Source: Thermoanaerobacterium sp. (lineage in GTDB: Bacteria > Bacillota > Thermoanaerobacteria > Thermoanaerobacterales > Thermoanaerobacteraceae). Taken from it: DNA of 5,055 bases. Location: positions 1 to 5,055 of the forward strand of contig JASBVU010000164.1 of NCBI GenBank assembly GCA_029960905.1, read 5' to 3'. The notes beneath the pieces were generated by a model that saw only the letters and a list, made by a program, of their open reading frames with translations, had not been told where the DNA came from and did no database searches. This document shows, one piece after another, positions 1 to 5,055 of the stretch (its first letter is position 1; each line of letters opens with the position of its first letter). Position numbers and translations under genes: made by a program.

Positions 1-74
1 GAAGGGGCGGTCCTGCTAAGACTGTAGGTCGGGGATAACCCGGCGCGAGGGTTCAAGTCCCTCCTTCTCCGCCA
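1..74 (+). tRNA. tRNA-Ser(GCU), 5' end outside the window
   Basis: This is a class II tRNA gene for serine codons AGC/AGU, lacking its 5' acceptor strand and most of the D arm. The anticodon stem is 8-12 (CGGTC) paired with 20-24 (GACTG), with one G-T wobble. The loop CTGCTAA holds anticodon GCT at 15-17. A long variable arm, typical of tRNA-Ser, folds as 28-33 with 39-44. The T stem is GAGGG at 47-51 with CCCTC at 59-63, enclosing loop TTCAAGT. The 3' acceptor strand is 64-70, the discriminator is G71, and CCA is encoded at 72-74. The 3' acceptor strand predicts a 5' partner GGAGAAG, which must lie upstream. The GAAG at positions 1-4 is better read as the end of the D arm. The serine identity is firm from both the anticodon and the variable arm. 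Confidence 0.96.
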
Positions 75-96
75 TACATAAGCTACTTTTTTATTG

Positions 97-128
97 AAAA
101 AAAGGCGCAATTGCGCCGTTGTTTTTTT
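97..128. terminator. Bidirectional intrinsic terminator between convergent tRNA-Ser and LCP gene
   Basis: A perfect 14-bp palindrome, GGCGCAATTGCGCC at 104-117, gives a 5-bp GC stem with an AATT loop. Seven A residues (97-103) lie on its left and a T-rich run (119-128, interrupted at G121) on its right. Read leftward, the hairpin starts 9 nt after the LCP stop codon and is followed directly by seven U, which is a textbook terminator. Read rightward, it ends the tRNA transcript with a slightly imperfect U tract. The right-hand U tract overlaps the LCP stop codon at 127-129. The leftward function is the stronger of the two. Confidence 0.85.
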
Positions 129-1353
129 ATTTTTTATCATTGCCTATTATGACGGTGACATCTGCACTTTTTGAATTTTCACCTTTTAATACGTTTTTTA
201 TGGATAGTGCATTAGCAACTTTGTTGGCTTTATCAATGTTGGTATTTGTACAAACGTAAGATTCATCATAATTTTTCGCATCAGCATTGGCAATTTTGAC
301 TACGTTAAAGCCAAGATTTTTCAATTCATCAGCGTACTTTGCAGCCAGTCCTTGTACTTTTGTTCCATTGTAGACTGCAACAGAGATGGTGTTATTTATA
401 GGTGAATACGTTATTTGTGAAACTGTGCTTACAGAATCATTGCTTAGACCGTTTCCAAACATTTTTGATGCCAACTCTATGGCTTTTTGCTGATCTACAA
501 AATAATAGCTGTAATCATCCATGTAACCGCCTTCGCCTGGCAGTATAGAAGTATTTATGCTTTGAGGCTTATTTTTGACGAAGTCCAATGCGTATGTTGT
601 GATATCTTTTGCTGTCAAATCTGTTTTTAAGTTTTTGCTTAGTGTTATGGCCAGCGATGGAATTTTCGTTATTATGGTAGGTGACGTGACTTTTTTAATG
701 AATGATTTCAAAAATTCTTGCTGGGCATTTATTCTTCCTATATCGCCATCTGTATAGCCATGCCTATAACGTACAAATTGCAGAGCTTCTTCACCATCTA
801 GCACTTGAAGTCCTTTTTTTAGGTTTATGTGAAGTGGAGGATTTGCTACGTTGTCATCGTATTTCATGTTAAATGGTACGTTTACCTCAACACCACCTAT
901 AGTATCGATAATATCTTTAAAGCCGTCGTATGTTAAAATGACGTAGTTATCTATTTTTATTCCCAACAGATTTTCCACTGCATCTTTCAAACCGTCTATT
1001 TTCTGTTCAGAATACGCCGCATTGATTTTTTTCTCACTTGGTGCGTTGTAGCCAGGCCTTGGATAATAGGTATCGCGTGGAATCGATAACATATTGATTT
1101 CTTTTTTATCCTTATCAAAGCTGGCAACGAATATGGTGTCGGATAAGCCGTCTGCATCTCCAACAAATAATATATTTTTTTTGTCTTGACTACTGTTATT
1201 TTGCTTAGATGTTTTAACTGCGGTATTGGTTGTGGCAGAATCTTCTTCGGTATTTACAACGTTTAAATTTCTATAAAACATAAAAACACCTGTGCCAATA
1301 GATAAAGCGATTCCTAAAATGACAAGAAGGGAGATTTTCAAAGCCCTTTTCAT
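127..1353 (-). CDS. LCP (LytR-CpsA-Psr) family protein with C-terminal LytR_C domain
   Basis: This 408-residue protein has a short basic N-terminus (MKRALK) and one membrane segment at about residues 7-27, so the rest should lie outside the cell. A low-complexity Ser/Thr/Asn linker (about 35-58) leads to an LCP domain at about 59-223. Visible LCP motifs are GDADGLSDT (65-73), IPRDT (91-95), KINAAY (109-114), FVRYRH (193-198) and DIGRINAQQ (204-212). A LytR_C domain follows at about 323-404, starting near VAVYNGTKVQGLA. LCP enzymes typically transfer lipid-linked anionic glycopolymers, such as teichoic acids or capsule, to peptidoglycan. The older label 'transcriptional attenuator' is probably misleading. 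The arginine usual before the Ser/Thr-Asp-Thr motif is leucine here (L70), while R93, R195, R197 and R207 remain. The start has a GAGG site at 1367-1370, about 13 nt upstream, and an in-frame stop at 1369-1371 rules out a longer ATG start. It is transcribed alone, divergently from the UPF0182 gene. The exact polymer substrate cannot be told from sequence. Confidence 0.95.
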   Translation of the reverse strand: MKRALKISLLVILGIALSIGTGVFMFYRNLNVVNTEEDSATTNTAVKTSKQNNSSQDKKNILFVGDADGLSDTIFVASFDKDKKEINMLSIPRDTYYPRPGYNAPSEKKINAAYSEQKIDGLKDAVENLLGIKIDNYVILTYDGFKDIIDTIGGVEVNVPFNMKYDDNVANPPLHINLKKGLQVLDGEEALQFVRYRHGYTDGDIGRINAQQEFLKSFIKKVTSPTIITKIPSLAITLSKNLKTDLTAKDITTYALDFVKNKPQSINTSILPGEGGYMDDYSYYFVDQQKAIELASKMFGNGLSNDSVSTVSQITYSPINNTISVAVYNGTKVQGLAAKYADELKNLGFNVVKIANADAKNYDESYVCTNTNIDKANKVANALSIKNVLKGENSKSADVTVIIGNDKK

Positions 1354-1398
1354 CCATATATCACATCCTCATTGCAATTATAATTTCTATTTATTTCT

Positions 1399-1427
1399 AA
1401 TATACATTATACACTTAAATTAATCAA
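1399..1427 (-). promoter_or_regulatory. Predicted sigma-A promoter for the LCP gene
   Basis: On the minus strand, TTGATT (1422-1427) and TATATT (1399-1404) are separated by exactly 17 bp. This predicts a start near 1392 and a leader of about 39 nt. An overlapping alternative -10, a perfect TATAAT at 1406-1411, has only a poor -35 (ATTTTT at 1429-1434). Either could be used. The call rests on motif match alone in AT-rich DNA. Confidence 0.6.
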
Positions 1428-1438
1428 TAAAAATCGCT

Positions 1439-1468
1439 TTGCATTTTATAAAATGGATATATTATAAT
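1439..1468 (+). promoter_or_regulatory. Predicted sigma-A promoter for the UPF0182 gene
   Basis: A perfect -10, TATAAT at 1463-1468, lies 18 bp downstream of a weak -35, TTGCAT at 1439-1444. The implied start near 1475 leaves a leader of about 29 nt to the preferred TTG start. The -35 is back to back with that of the LCP promoter, 11 bp away, so the two polymerases could interfere with each other. The weak -35 suggests modest or activator-assisted expression, which is an inference. Confidence 0.6.
1442..1455. repeat. Perfect 14-bp palindrome in the rightward promoter (possible operator)
   Basis: CATTTTATAAAATG is its own reverse complement. It overlaps the last three bases of the predicted -35 and fills much of the spacer of the UPF0182 promoter, where a bound repressor would block polymerase. 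The sequence is AT-rich, so it may have arisen by chance. No regulator gene is visible nearby and I do not recognise it as a known operator. Confidence 0.35.
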
Positions 1469-1488
1469 AGTATCAAGAAGTACATTTT

Positions 1489-1499
1489 GGGATGGTGAT
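1489..1499 (+). promoter_or_regulatory. Ribosome binding site that decides the UPF0182 start
   Basis: GGGATGGTGAT resembles the anti-SD complement GGAGGTGAT with an interruption. It ends 4 nt before TTG at 1504, a spacing typical for this kind of extended site. It also contains the alternative ATG (1492) and GTG (1495) codons, which makes them poor start candidates. An N-terminus beginning MKTRNLAII is also a more usual membrane-protein start than MVICLKTRN. Confidence 0.6.
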
Positions 1500-1503
1500 T
1501 TGT

Positions 1504-4224
1504 TTGAAAACAAGGAATTTGGCAATAATCATTTTCGTGATATCCATATTTATAATTGCTGGTGTATTTGCAAGTCTTACAAATCTTATTGTGGATATAC
1601 AATGGTTTAGCAGTTTGAATTATTTAGGTGTGTTTTTTAAAAAGTTTTTGACACAGCTTACGATAGGTATACCATCGTTTGTAGTAATCTTTATCCTTTC
1701 TTATTTCTACTTGAATAGAATGGTTAAAGATTACGCGAAGTTTGCTCAGGACATTGAAATCAAAAGTGTGCATAAAAGATTTAGAGGTGTAGTCATAGGT
1801 TTATCAATATTTATAAGCTTTTTGATTTCAGTATTTATCTCTGCAAACTGGTGGAATGACTTTTTGTTTTACATAAATTCTGCAGATTTCGGAGTAAAAG
1901 ATCCGATTTTTAATAAAGACATAAGTCTTTACATGTTTAGACTGCCATTTCTTTTGGACGTATATGATTTGCTTATTATCATAATACCGGTACTTATAGT
2001 TGCCACTATAATCGTCTATGGACTTATGTACCTGTCTGATAAGACGAGGTTTTATGAGATATCAGACAGAGGAGGTTTTTTTAGAGCTATTTACAATAAA
2101 GAGATACTGATGATAGCTTTTAGGCAGATTGCCGTTTTGGGCTTTGTGTTTTTTGCCGTCCTTTCATTAGGTTATTACTTAAAGGCTTATGGAATATTGT
2201 ACTCTAAAAGCGGCATTGTTTTTGGTGCAGGATATACAGATGTTCATGTAAGGCTTTTGTTTTACAGGATTTTAATGCTGTCATCAATAATTTCAGGCGT
2301 ATTGTTTATGATTGGTGCATTTAGGCAAAAGCTTAAATATATAATTGCTTCTCCTGTAATAATTATTGCCATCATGATTTTATCGACTGTTTCTCAAACT
2401 GTAGTTCAAAGTTTCATCGTTGCTCCAAACGAGCTTGACAAGGAAAAAACTTATTTGAAGTACAATATTGACTTTACTCAAAAAGCATTTGATTTGAATA
2501 ACGTTGAAGAGAAAAATTATGATTTAAGCGGTAATATTGACAAAAAGGTATTGGATGAAAACCAAGACACTATAAACAATATTAGGATAAACGATTATAG
2601 GCCTGTAAGTCAAATCTACAACCAGCTTCAAAGCATAAGGCTTTACTATAAATTCAATGATATAGACATTGATAGGTATATGATAAATGGAAACTACAGG
2701 CAGGTCTTTATATCTGCAAGGGAAATGAATCTTGACAATCTGGCAAGTCAAGCGAAAAATTGGATTAACATGCACCTTAAATACACACATGGATATGGTG
2801 TCGTAATGTCAACCGTAAATGATGTAACAGCTACAGGGCAGCCAGACATGGTAATAAAAAATATTCCGCCTGTGACAAGCACAAATATAAAAATAACGAG
2901 GCCTGAGATTTACTTTGGAGAGCTTACAAACACATACGCAATAGTAAATACAAAGACGGGTGAATTTGATTACCCTGCAGGTGACACAAACAAAGAAAAT
3001 TTTTACAGTGGCAAATCAGGCATACCTATGACGTTTTTAAACAAGCTTTTGTACACCATTTATACTGGCAACATAAAAATACTTTTGTCTACTGATATTA
3101 CGCCTGATAGCAGAATGCTTCTTTTTAGGAACATAAAGGATAGAGTTCACAAGATAGCTCCATTTTTGATATACGATGATGATCCATATATCGTCGTAGA
3201 CAATGGCAAACTGTATTGGATGATTGATGCATACACGTATTCAGGAAACTTTCCGTATTCAGAACCTTATGGAGATACAGGAATAAATTACATAAGAAAT
3301 TCTGTTAAAGTTGTCATTGATGCGTATACTGGTGATGTAAAGTACTATATATCTGACAAAAACGACCCTATAATAAAAGTGTACAGCAGGATATTTCCCG
3401 GGCTATTCAAAAACATAGACGATATGCCGGAAGGTTTAAAAGCTCACATAAGGTATCCGCAGTATATGTTTGATATACAAGCAAGTGTTTATAGAAATTA
3501 TCACATGTCAGATCCGCAGGTTTTTTACAACAAAGAAGACTCTTGGGACATAGCAAAGGAGAAATTTACAGGCAAGATAGAGACAGAGGAGTCACAGTAT
3601 GTCATAATGAGGCTTCCAGGAGAAAAAACTGCTGAGTATGTTTTAATGATTCCGTATACGCCAGCGACGAAAGATAACATGGTGGCTTGGATGGCAGCAA
3701 GGATGGACGGTGATAACTATGGGAAATTAGTAGTCTATAAGTTCCCAAAAAGCACTGTCGTGTATGGACCTATGCAGATTGAAAACATGATCGATCAAGA
3801 CCCAAATATTTCAAAAGAGATGAGCCTGTGGGATCAAAAAGGGTCAAGCATCATAAGAGGCAATTTGTTGACGCTGCCGATCGATGATTCTATGCTTTAT
3901 GTTGAGCCAATTTACATACAATCATCAAATGAAAATGCCATTCCTGAAGTGAAAAGGGTCATTCTGGCGTACAAGGATAAAATCGTAATGGAGGATACAC
4001 TTGCAAATGCATTGAACAAACTATTTAATTTGCAAGCTCCAACACAGCCACAGGTTCCACAAGTACAAACGAATGAAACGCAGCAGGAGCTCATAAAGAA
4101 GGCAAATGATATATATAACAATGCAATGAATGCTTCAAAAAATGGTGATTGGACGGATTTTGGCAAAAATCTCGATGAGCTTGGAAGCGTACTAAACGAT
4201 TTAAACAATAGCATTAAGAAATGA
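1504..4224 (+). CDS. UPF0182 (COG1615) family integral membrane protein, function unknown
   Basis: With the preferred TTG start the protein has 906 residues, near the usual 900-1000 for the family. Hydrophobic segments lie at about 7-25, 49-70, 96-114, 153-176, 203-225, 249-273 and 279-299. Basic loops after segments 2, 4 and 6, and a basic N-terminus, suggest the N-terminus is inside and about 600 C-terminal residues are outside. Regions I recognise from UPF0182 include DIQWF (31-35), the KDPIFNKDISLYMFRLPF block (132-149), GAGYTDVHVRL (242-252), APNELDKEKTYLKYNI (307-322), NWINMHLKYTHGYGVV (419-434), YFGE (470-473) and SGNFPYSEPYG (580-590). A Pro/Gln linker (about 846-858) precedes a helical tail containing GDWTDFGKNLDELG. 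No catalytic role is established for the family. The longer ATG start at 1492 would add four residues, but its ATGGTGAT looks like part of the ribosome binding site for the TTG, and nothing resembling a Shine-Dalgarno is properly spaced before that ATG. The reading frame is intact. Confidence 0.95.
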   Translation: MKTRNLAIIIFVISIFIIAGVFASLTNLIVDIQWFSSLNYLGVFFKKFLTQLTIGIPSFVVIFILSYFYLNRMVKDYAKFAQDIEIKSVHKRFRGVVIGLSIFISFLISVFISANWWNDFLFYINSADFGVKDPIFNKDISLYMFRLPFLLDVYDLLIIIIPVLIVATIIVYGLMYLSDKTRFYEISDRGGFFRAIYNKEILMIAFRQIAVLGFVFFAVLSLGYYLKAYGILYSKSGIVFGAGYTDVHVRLLFYRILMLSSIISGVLFMIGAFRQKLKYIIASPVIIIAIMILSTVSQTVVQSFIVAPNELDKEKTYLKYNIDFTQKAFDLNNVEEKNYDLSGNIDKKVLDENQDTINNIRINDYRPVSQIYNQLQSIRLYYKFNDIDIDRYMINGNYRQVFISAREMNLDNLASQAKNWINMHLKYTHGYGVVMSTVNDVTATGQPDMVIKNIPPVTSTNIKITRPEIYFGELTNTYAIVNTKTGEFDYPAGDTNKENFYSGKSGIPMTFLNKLLYTIYTGNIKILLSTDITPDSRMLLFRNIKDRVHKIAPFLIYDDDPYIVVDNGKLYWMIDAYTYSGNFPYSEPYGDTGINYIRNSVKVVIDAYTGDVKYYISDKNDPIIKVYSRIFPGLFKNIDDMPEGLKAHIRYPQYMFDIQASVYRNYHMSDPQVFYNKEDSWDIAKEKFTGKIETEESQYVIMRLPGEKTAEYVLMIPYTPATKDNMVAWMAARMDGDNYGKLVVYKFPKSTVVYGPMQIENMIDQDPNISKEMSLWDQKGSSIIRGNLLTLPIDDSMLYVEPIYIQSSNENAIPEVKRVILAYKDKIVMEDTLANALNKLFNLQAPTQPQVPQVQTNETQQELIKKANDIYNNAMNASKNGDWTDFGKNLDELGSVLNDLNNSIKK

Positions 4225-4229
4225 GGATT

Positions 4230-4274
4230 TAAAGTGCACTGTAAATTAATATTTGGCGGTGCACTTTATTTTTT
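4230..4274 (+). terminator. Intrinsic terminator after the UPF0182 gene
   Basis: A 10-bp perfect stem pairs 4230-4239 (TAAAGTGCAC) with 4259-4268 (GTGCACTTTA). The 19-nt loop can pair further through wobble pairs and AAAT/ATTT (4243-4246 with 4251-4254), leaving a TAAT tip. Six T residues at 4269-4274 follow directly. It begins 6 nt after the stop codon. It should end the UPF0182 transcript and implies that the next gene is expressed separately or by readthrough. Confidence 0.88.
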
Positions 4275-4281
4275 GCGTTAA

Positions 4282-4323
4282 AAATGGAGATACTAAATGT
4301 AGGTGATGTTAAATGGAAATACT
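4282..4323 (+). repeat. Near-perfect 13-bp direct repeat around the coiled-coil gene start
   Basis: AAATGGAGATACT (4282-4294) and AAATGGAAATACT (4311-4323) differ at one base and are offset by 29 bp. The second copy holds the real start codon and the first holds an ATG in another frame. That first ATG opens a 17-codon frame, MEILNVGDVKWKYCSQN, stopping at 4335-4337 inside the gene. Only the second copy has a Shine-Dalgarno (AGGTGAT, 4301-4307). The first is probably untranslated, and the repeat may be a relic of a small duplication. Confidence 0.5.
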
Positions 4324-4894
4324 GCAGTCAGAATTAAAGATAGAAAACTTGATAAAAGAAACAGAACATATATTTGAAAAATTAATGAATTACAATGAAA
4401 TATTATTAAATGATGCGACAAAAATTGAATCAAAATTAGAAAAAAATGCAAAAGAAATTGCAGAGTATGTTAAAAACGCATCTGAAGAAAATAACGATAG
4501 AAAATATCTAATAAGTTATCTAAGAAAGGCGGACAATCGGTTAGATAGCTTAAAAGAAGTGGGAAACATGATTTACTCTAATATAGATGAATTAGGCGAC
4601 GACGTAAAAAGCCTAAAAGACAATCTGGATGGCATGAAAAAAACACTATACAAGTTAAAGGATCTTGAAAAAGGCATTGGTTCTATGAAAGCTGTAATCG
4701 AAAAAGATGTTCTTTTGAACATAGAGCTAAATAGGCAGAATACGCCTGAGAGGGTAGAATATGTATATGATTTGCCGCCACAGCTTGTAAATAATCTAAA
4801 TACTGCGCTAAATAATTTGTACATTGCCAAAGATGGCATGAATAGGATAAAAATATACGAAGATATTGTAAATAACTTAGAAAACTTTCAATAG
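4313..4894 (+). CDS. Uncharacterised coiled-coil protein, 193 aa
   Basis: I do not recognise a family. The protein is rich in Lys, Glu, Asp, Asn and Leu, with no Cys or Trp. It has no signal peptide or membrane segment, so it is probably cytoplasmic. Prolines occur only at residues 145, 155 and 156, which suggests one long helical region (1-140), a short hinge (about 141-157) and a final helix (158-193). A clean 3-4 heptad pattern runs through I87, I91, L94, V98, L101, L105, M108, L112 and L115, indicating a coiled coil and probable self-association or partner binding. The ATG is preceded by AGGTGAT (4301-4307) with 5 nt spacing, so the start is well supported. The gene follows a terminator, but I found no convincing promoter in the 38 nt between that terminator and the ATG. 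It may share a transcript with the gene at 4971. A structural, scaffold or toxin/phage-related role is possible, but nothing here selects among these. Confidence 0.85.
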   Translation: MEILQSELKIENLIKETEHIFEKLMNYNEILLNDATKIESKLEKNAKEIAEYVKNASEENNDRKYLISYLRKADNRLDSLKEVGNMIYSNIDELGDDVKSLKDNLDGMKKTLYKLKDLEKGIGSMKAVIEKDVLLNIELNRQNTPERVEYVYDLPPQLVNNLNTALNNLYIAKDGMNRIKIYEDIVNNLENFQ

Positions 4895-4955
4895 TAAAAT
4901 TTTCATTTACTAATTCTAATCATAAAGGGAATATTAAATAACGGGGAAATTTTTT

Positions 4956-4964
4956 AAAGGAGGG
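4956..4964 (+). promoter_or_regulatory. Strong ribosome binding site for the right-edge gene
   Basis: AAAGGAGGG is a near-ideal Shine-Dalgarno lying 6 nt before TTG at 4971. It fixes a non-ATG start for the truncated gene. No ATG in the same frame lies between this site and the TTG. Confidence 0.85.
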
Positions 4965-4970
4965 TTTACA

Positions 4971-5055
4971 TTGAATAGAAGAGAATTTGAGGATTACCTA
5001 GGCGAAAAAGTAAATAGCGAAGTGTCTGAAGAATTAAGTGCAAGGTTTGGCAAAC
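4971..5055 (+). CDS. Hypothetical protein, N-terminus only (runs off the right edge)
   Basis: The frame opens with TTG and stays open for 28 codons to the end of the window. The visible protein begins MNRREFEDYLGEKVNSEVSE and is hydrophilic and strongly charged, with no signal peptide or membrane segment. This is too short to assign a family. The very strong ribosome binding site argues that it is a real, well-translated gene. It lies 76 nt after the coiled-coil gene on the same strand with no terminator between them, so co-transcription is plausible. Its function should be judged from the full-length protein beyond this window. Confidence 0.75.
   Translation, partial: MNRREFEDYLGEKVNSEVSEELSARFGK

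Noticed and set aside
1..74. tRNA gene as an integration site for a mobile element
   Set aside because: I saw no repeat of the tRNA 3' end, no integrase and no phage-like genes in the window.
575..757. Plus-strand open frame of 60 codons inside the LCP gene
   Set aside because: It lies antisense to the well-conserved LCP coding sequence, has no ribosome binding site that I can see, and its product resembles no known protein.
2524..2790. Minus-strand open frame of 88 codons inside the UPF0182 gene
   Set aside because: It is antisense to a conserved part of the UPF0182 protein and is best explained as a shadow of that gene.
3912..4214. Minus-strand open frame of 100 codons at the end of the UPF0182 gene
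   Set aside because: It is antisense to the recognisable C-terminal tail, and its Ser/Phe/Cys-rich composition is typical of a reverse-frame shadow.
4573..4839. Minus-strand open frame of 88 codons within the coiled-coil gene
   Set aside because: The plus-strand frame has a good ribosome binding site and a regular heptad pattern, and the reverse frame has neither.
4892..4912. Small inverted repeat TAGTAAA/TTTACTA after the coiled-coil gene
   Set aside because: The stem is 7 bp of almost pure AT with no following T run, so it is unlikely to terminate transcription.
4895..4970. Possible promoter between the coiled-coil gene and the right-edge gene
   Set aside because: The region is AT-rich with several loose -10-like strings, but no pair of -35 and -10 elements with suitable spacing was convincing.

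Overview
The window looks like ordinary chromosomal sequence from a low-GC Gram-positive anaerobe. A thermophilic clostridial lineage such as Thermoanaerobacterium or Thermoanaerobacter is my best guess. The guess rests on AT-rich intergenic DNA, strong Shine-Dalgarno sites, two likely TTG starts, heavy use of AGA/AGG for arginine, and the protein families present. It is an inference and not a database match.

Layout: (1) Positions 1-74 hold most of a tRNA-Ser(GCU) gene whose 5' end lies before the window. (2) A palindromic hairpin at 97-128 sits between the tRNA and a convergent gene and can end transcription in both directions. (3) On the minus strand, 127-1353 encodes a membrane-anchored LytR-CpsA-Psr (LCP) protein with a C-terminal LytR_C domain. 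(4) Positions 1354-1503 form a divergent promoter region with back-to-back sigma-A-like promoters and a perfect 14-bp palindrome inside the rightward promoter. (5) On the plus strand, 1504-4224 encodes a large UPF0182 (COG1615) membrane protein of unknown function, followed by a strong hairpin terminator. (6) Positions 4313-4894 encode a 193-residue, mostly helical coiled-coil protein that I do not recognise. (7) At 4971 a further gene with a strong ribosome binding site and a TTG start runs off the right edge.

Functionally, the LCP protein probably attaches anionic glycopolymers to peptidoglycan at the outer membrane face. The UPF0182 protein is predicted to expose about 600 residues on the same side. 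The shared divergent control region makes a common cell-envelope role possible but does not prove it. The two right-hand genes may form a separate small operon of unknown role. I found no mobile element, CRISPR array, transposase or clear sign of horizontal transfer, and no convincing new system. The points most worth checking are the altered LCP active-site motif, the palindrome in the divergent promoter, the duplicated start region before the coiled-coil gene, and the uncharacterised gene pair at the right end.
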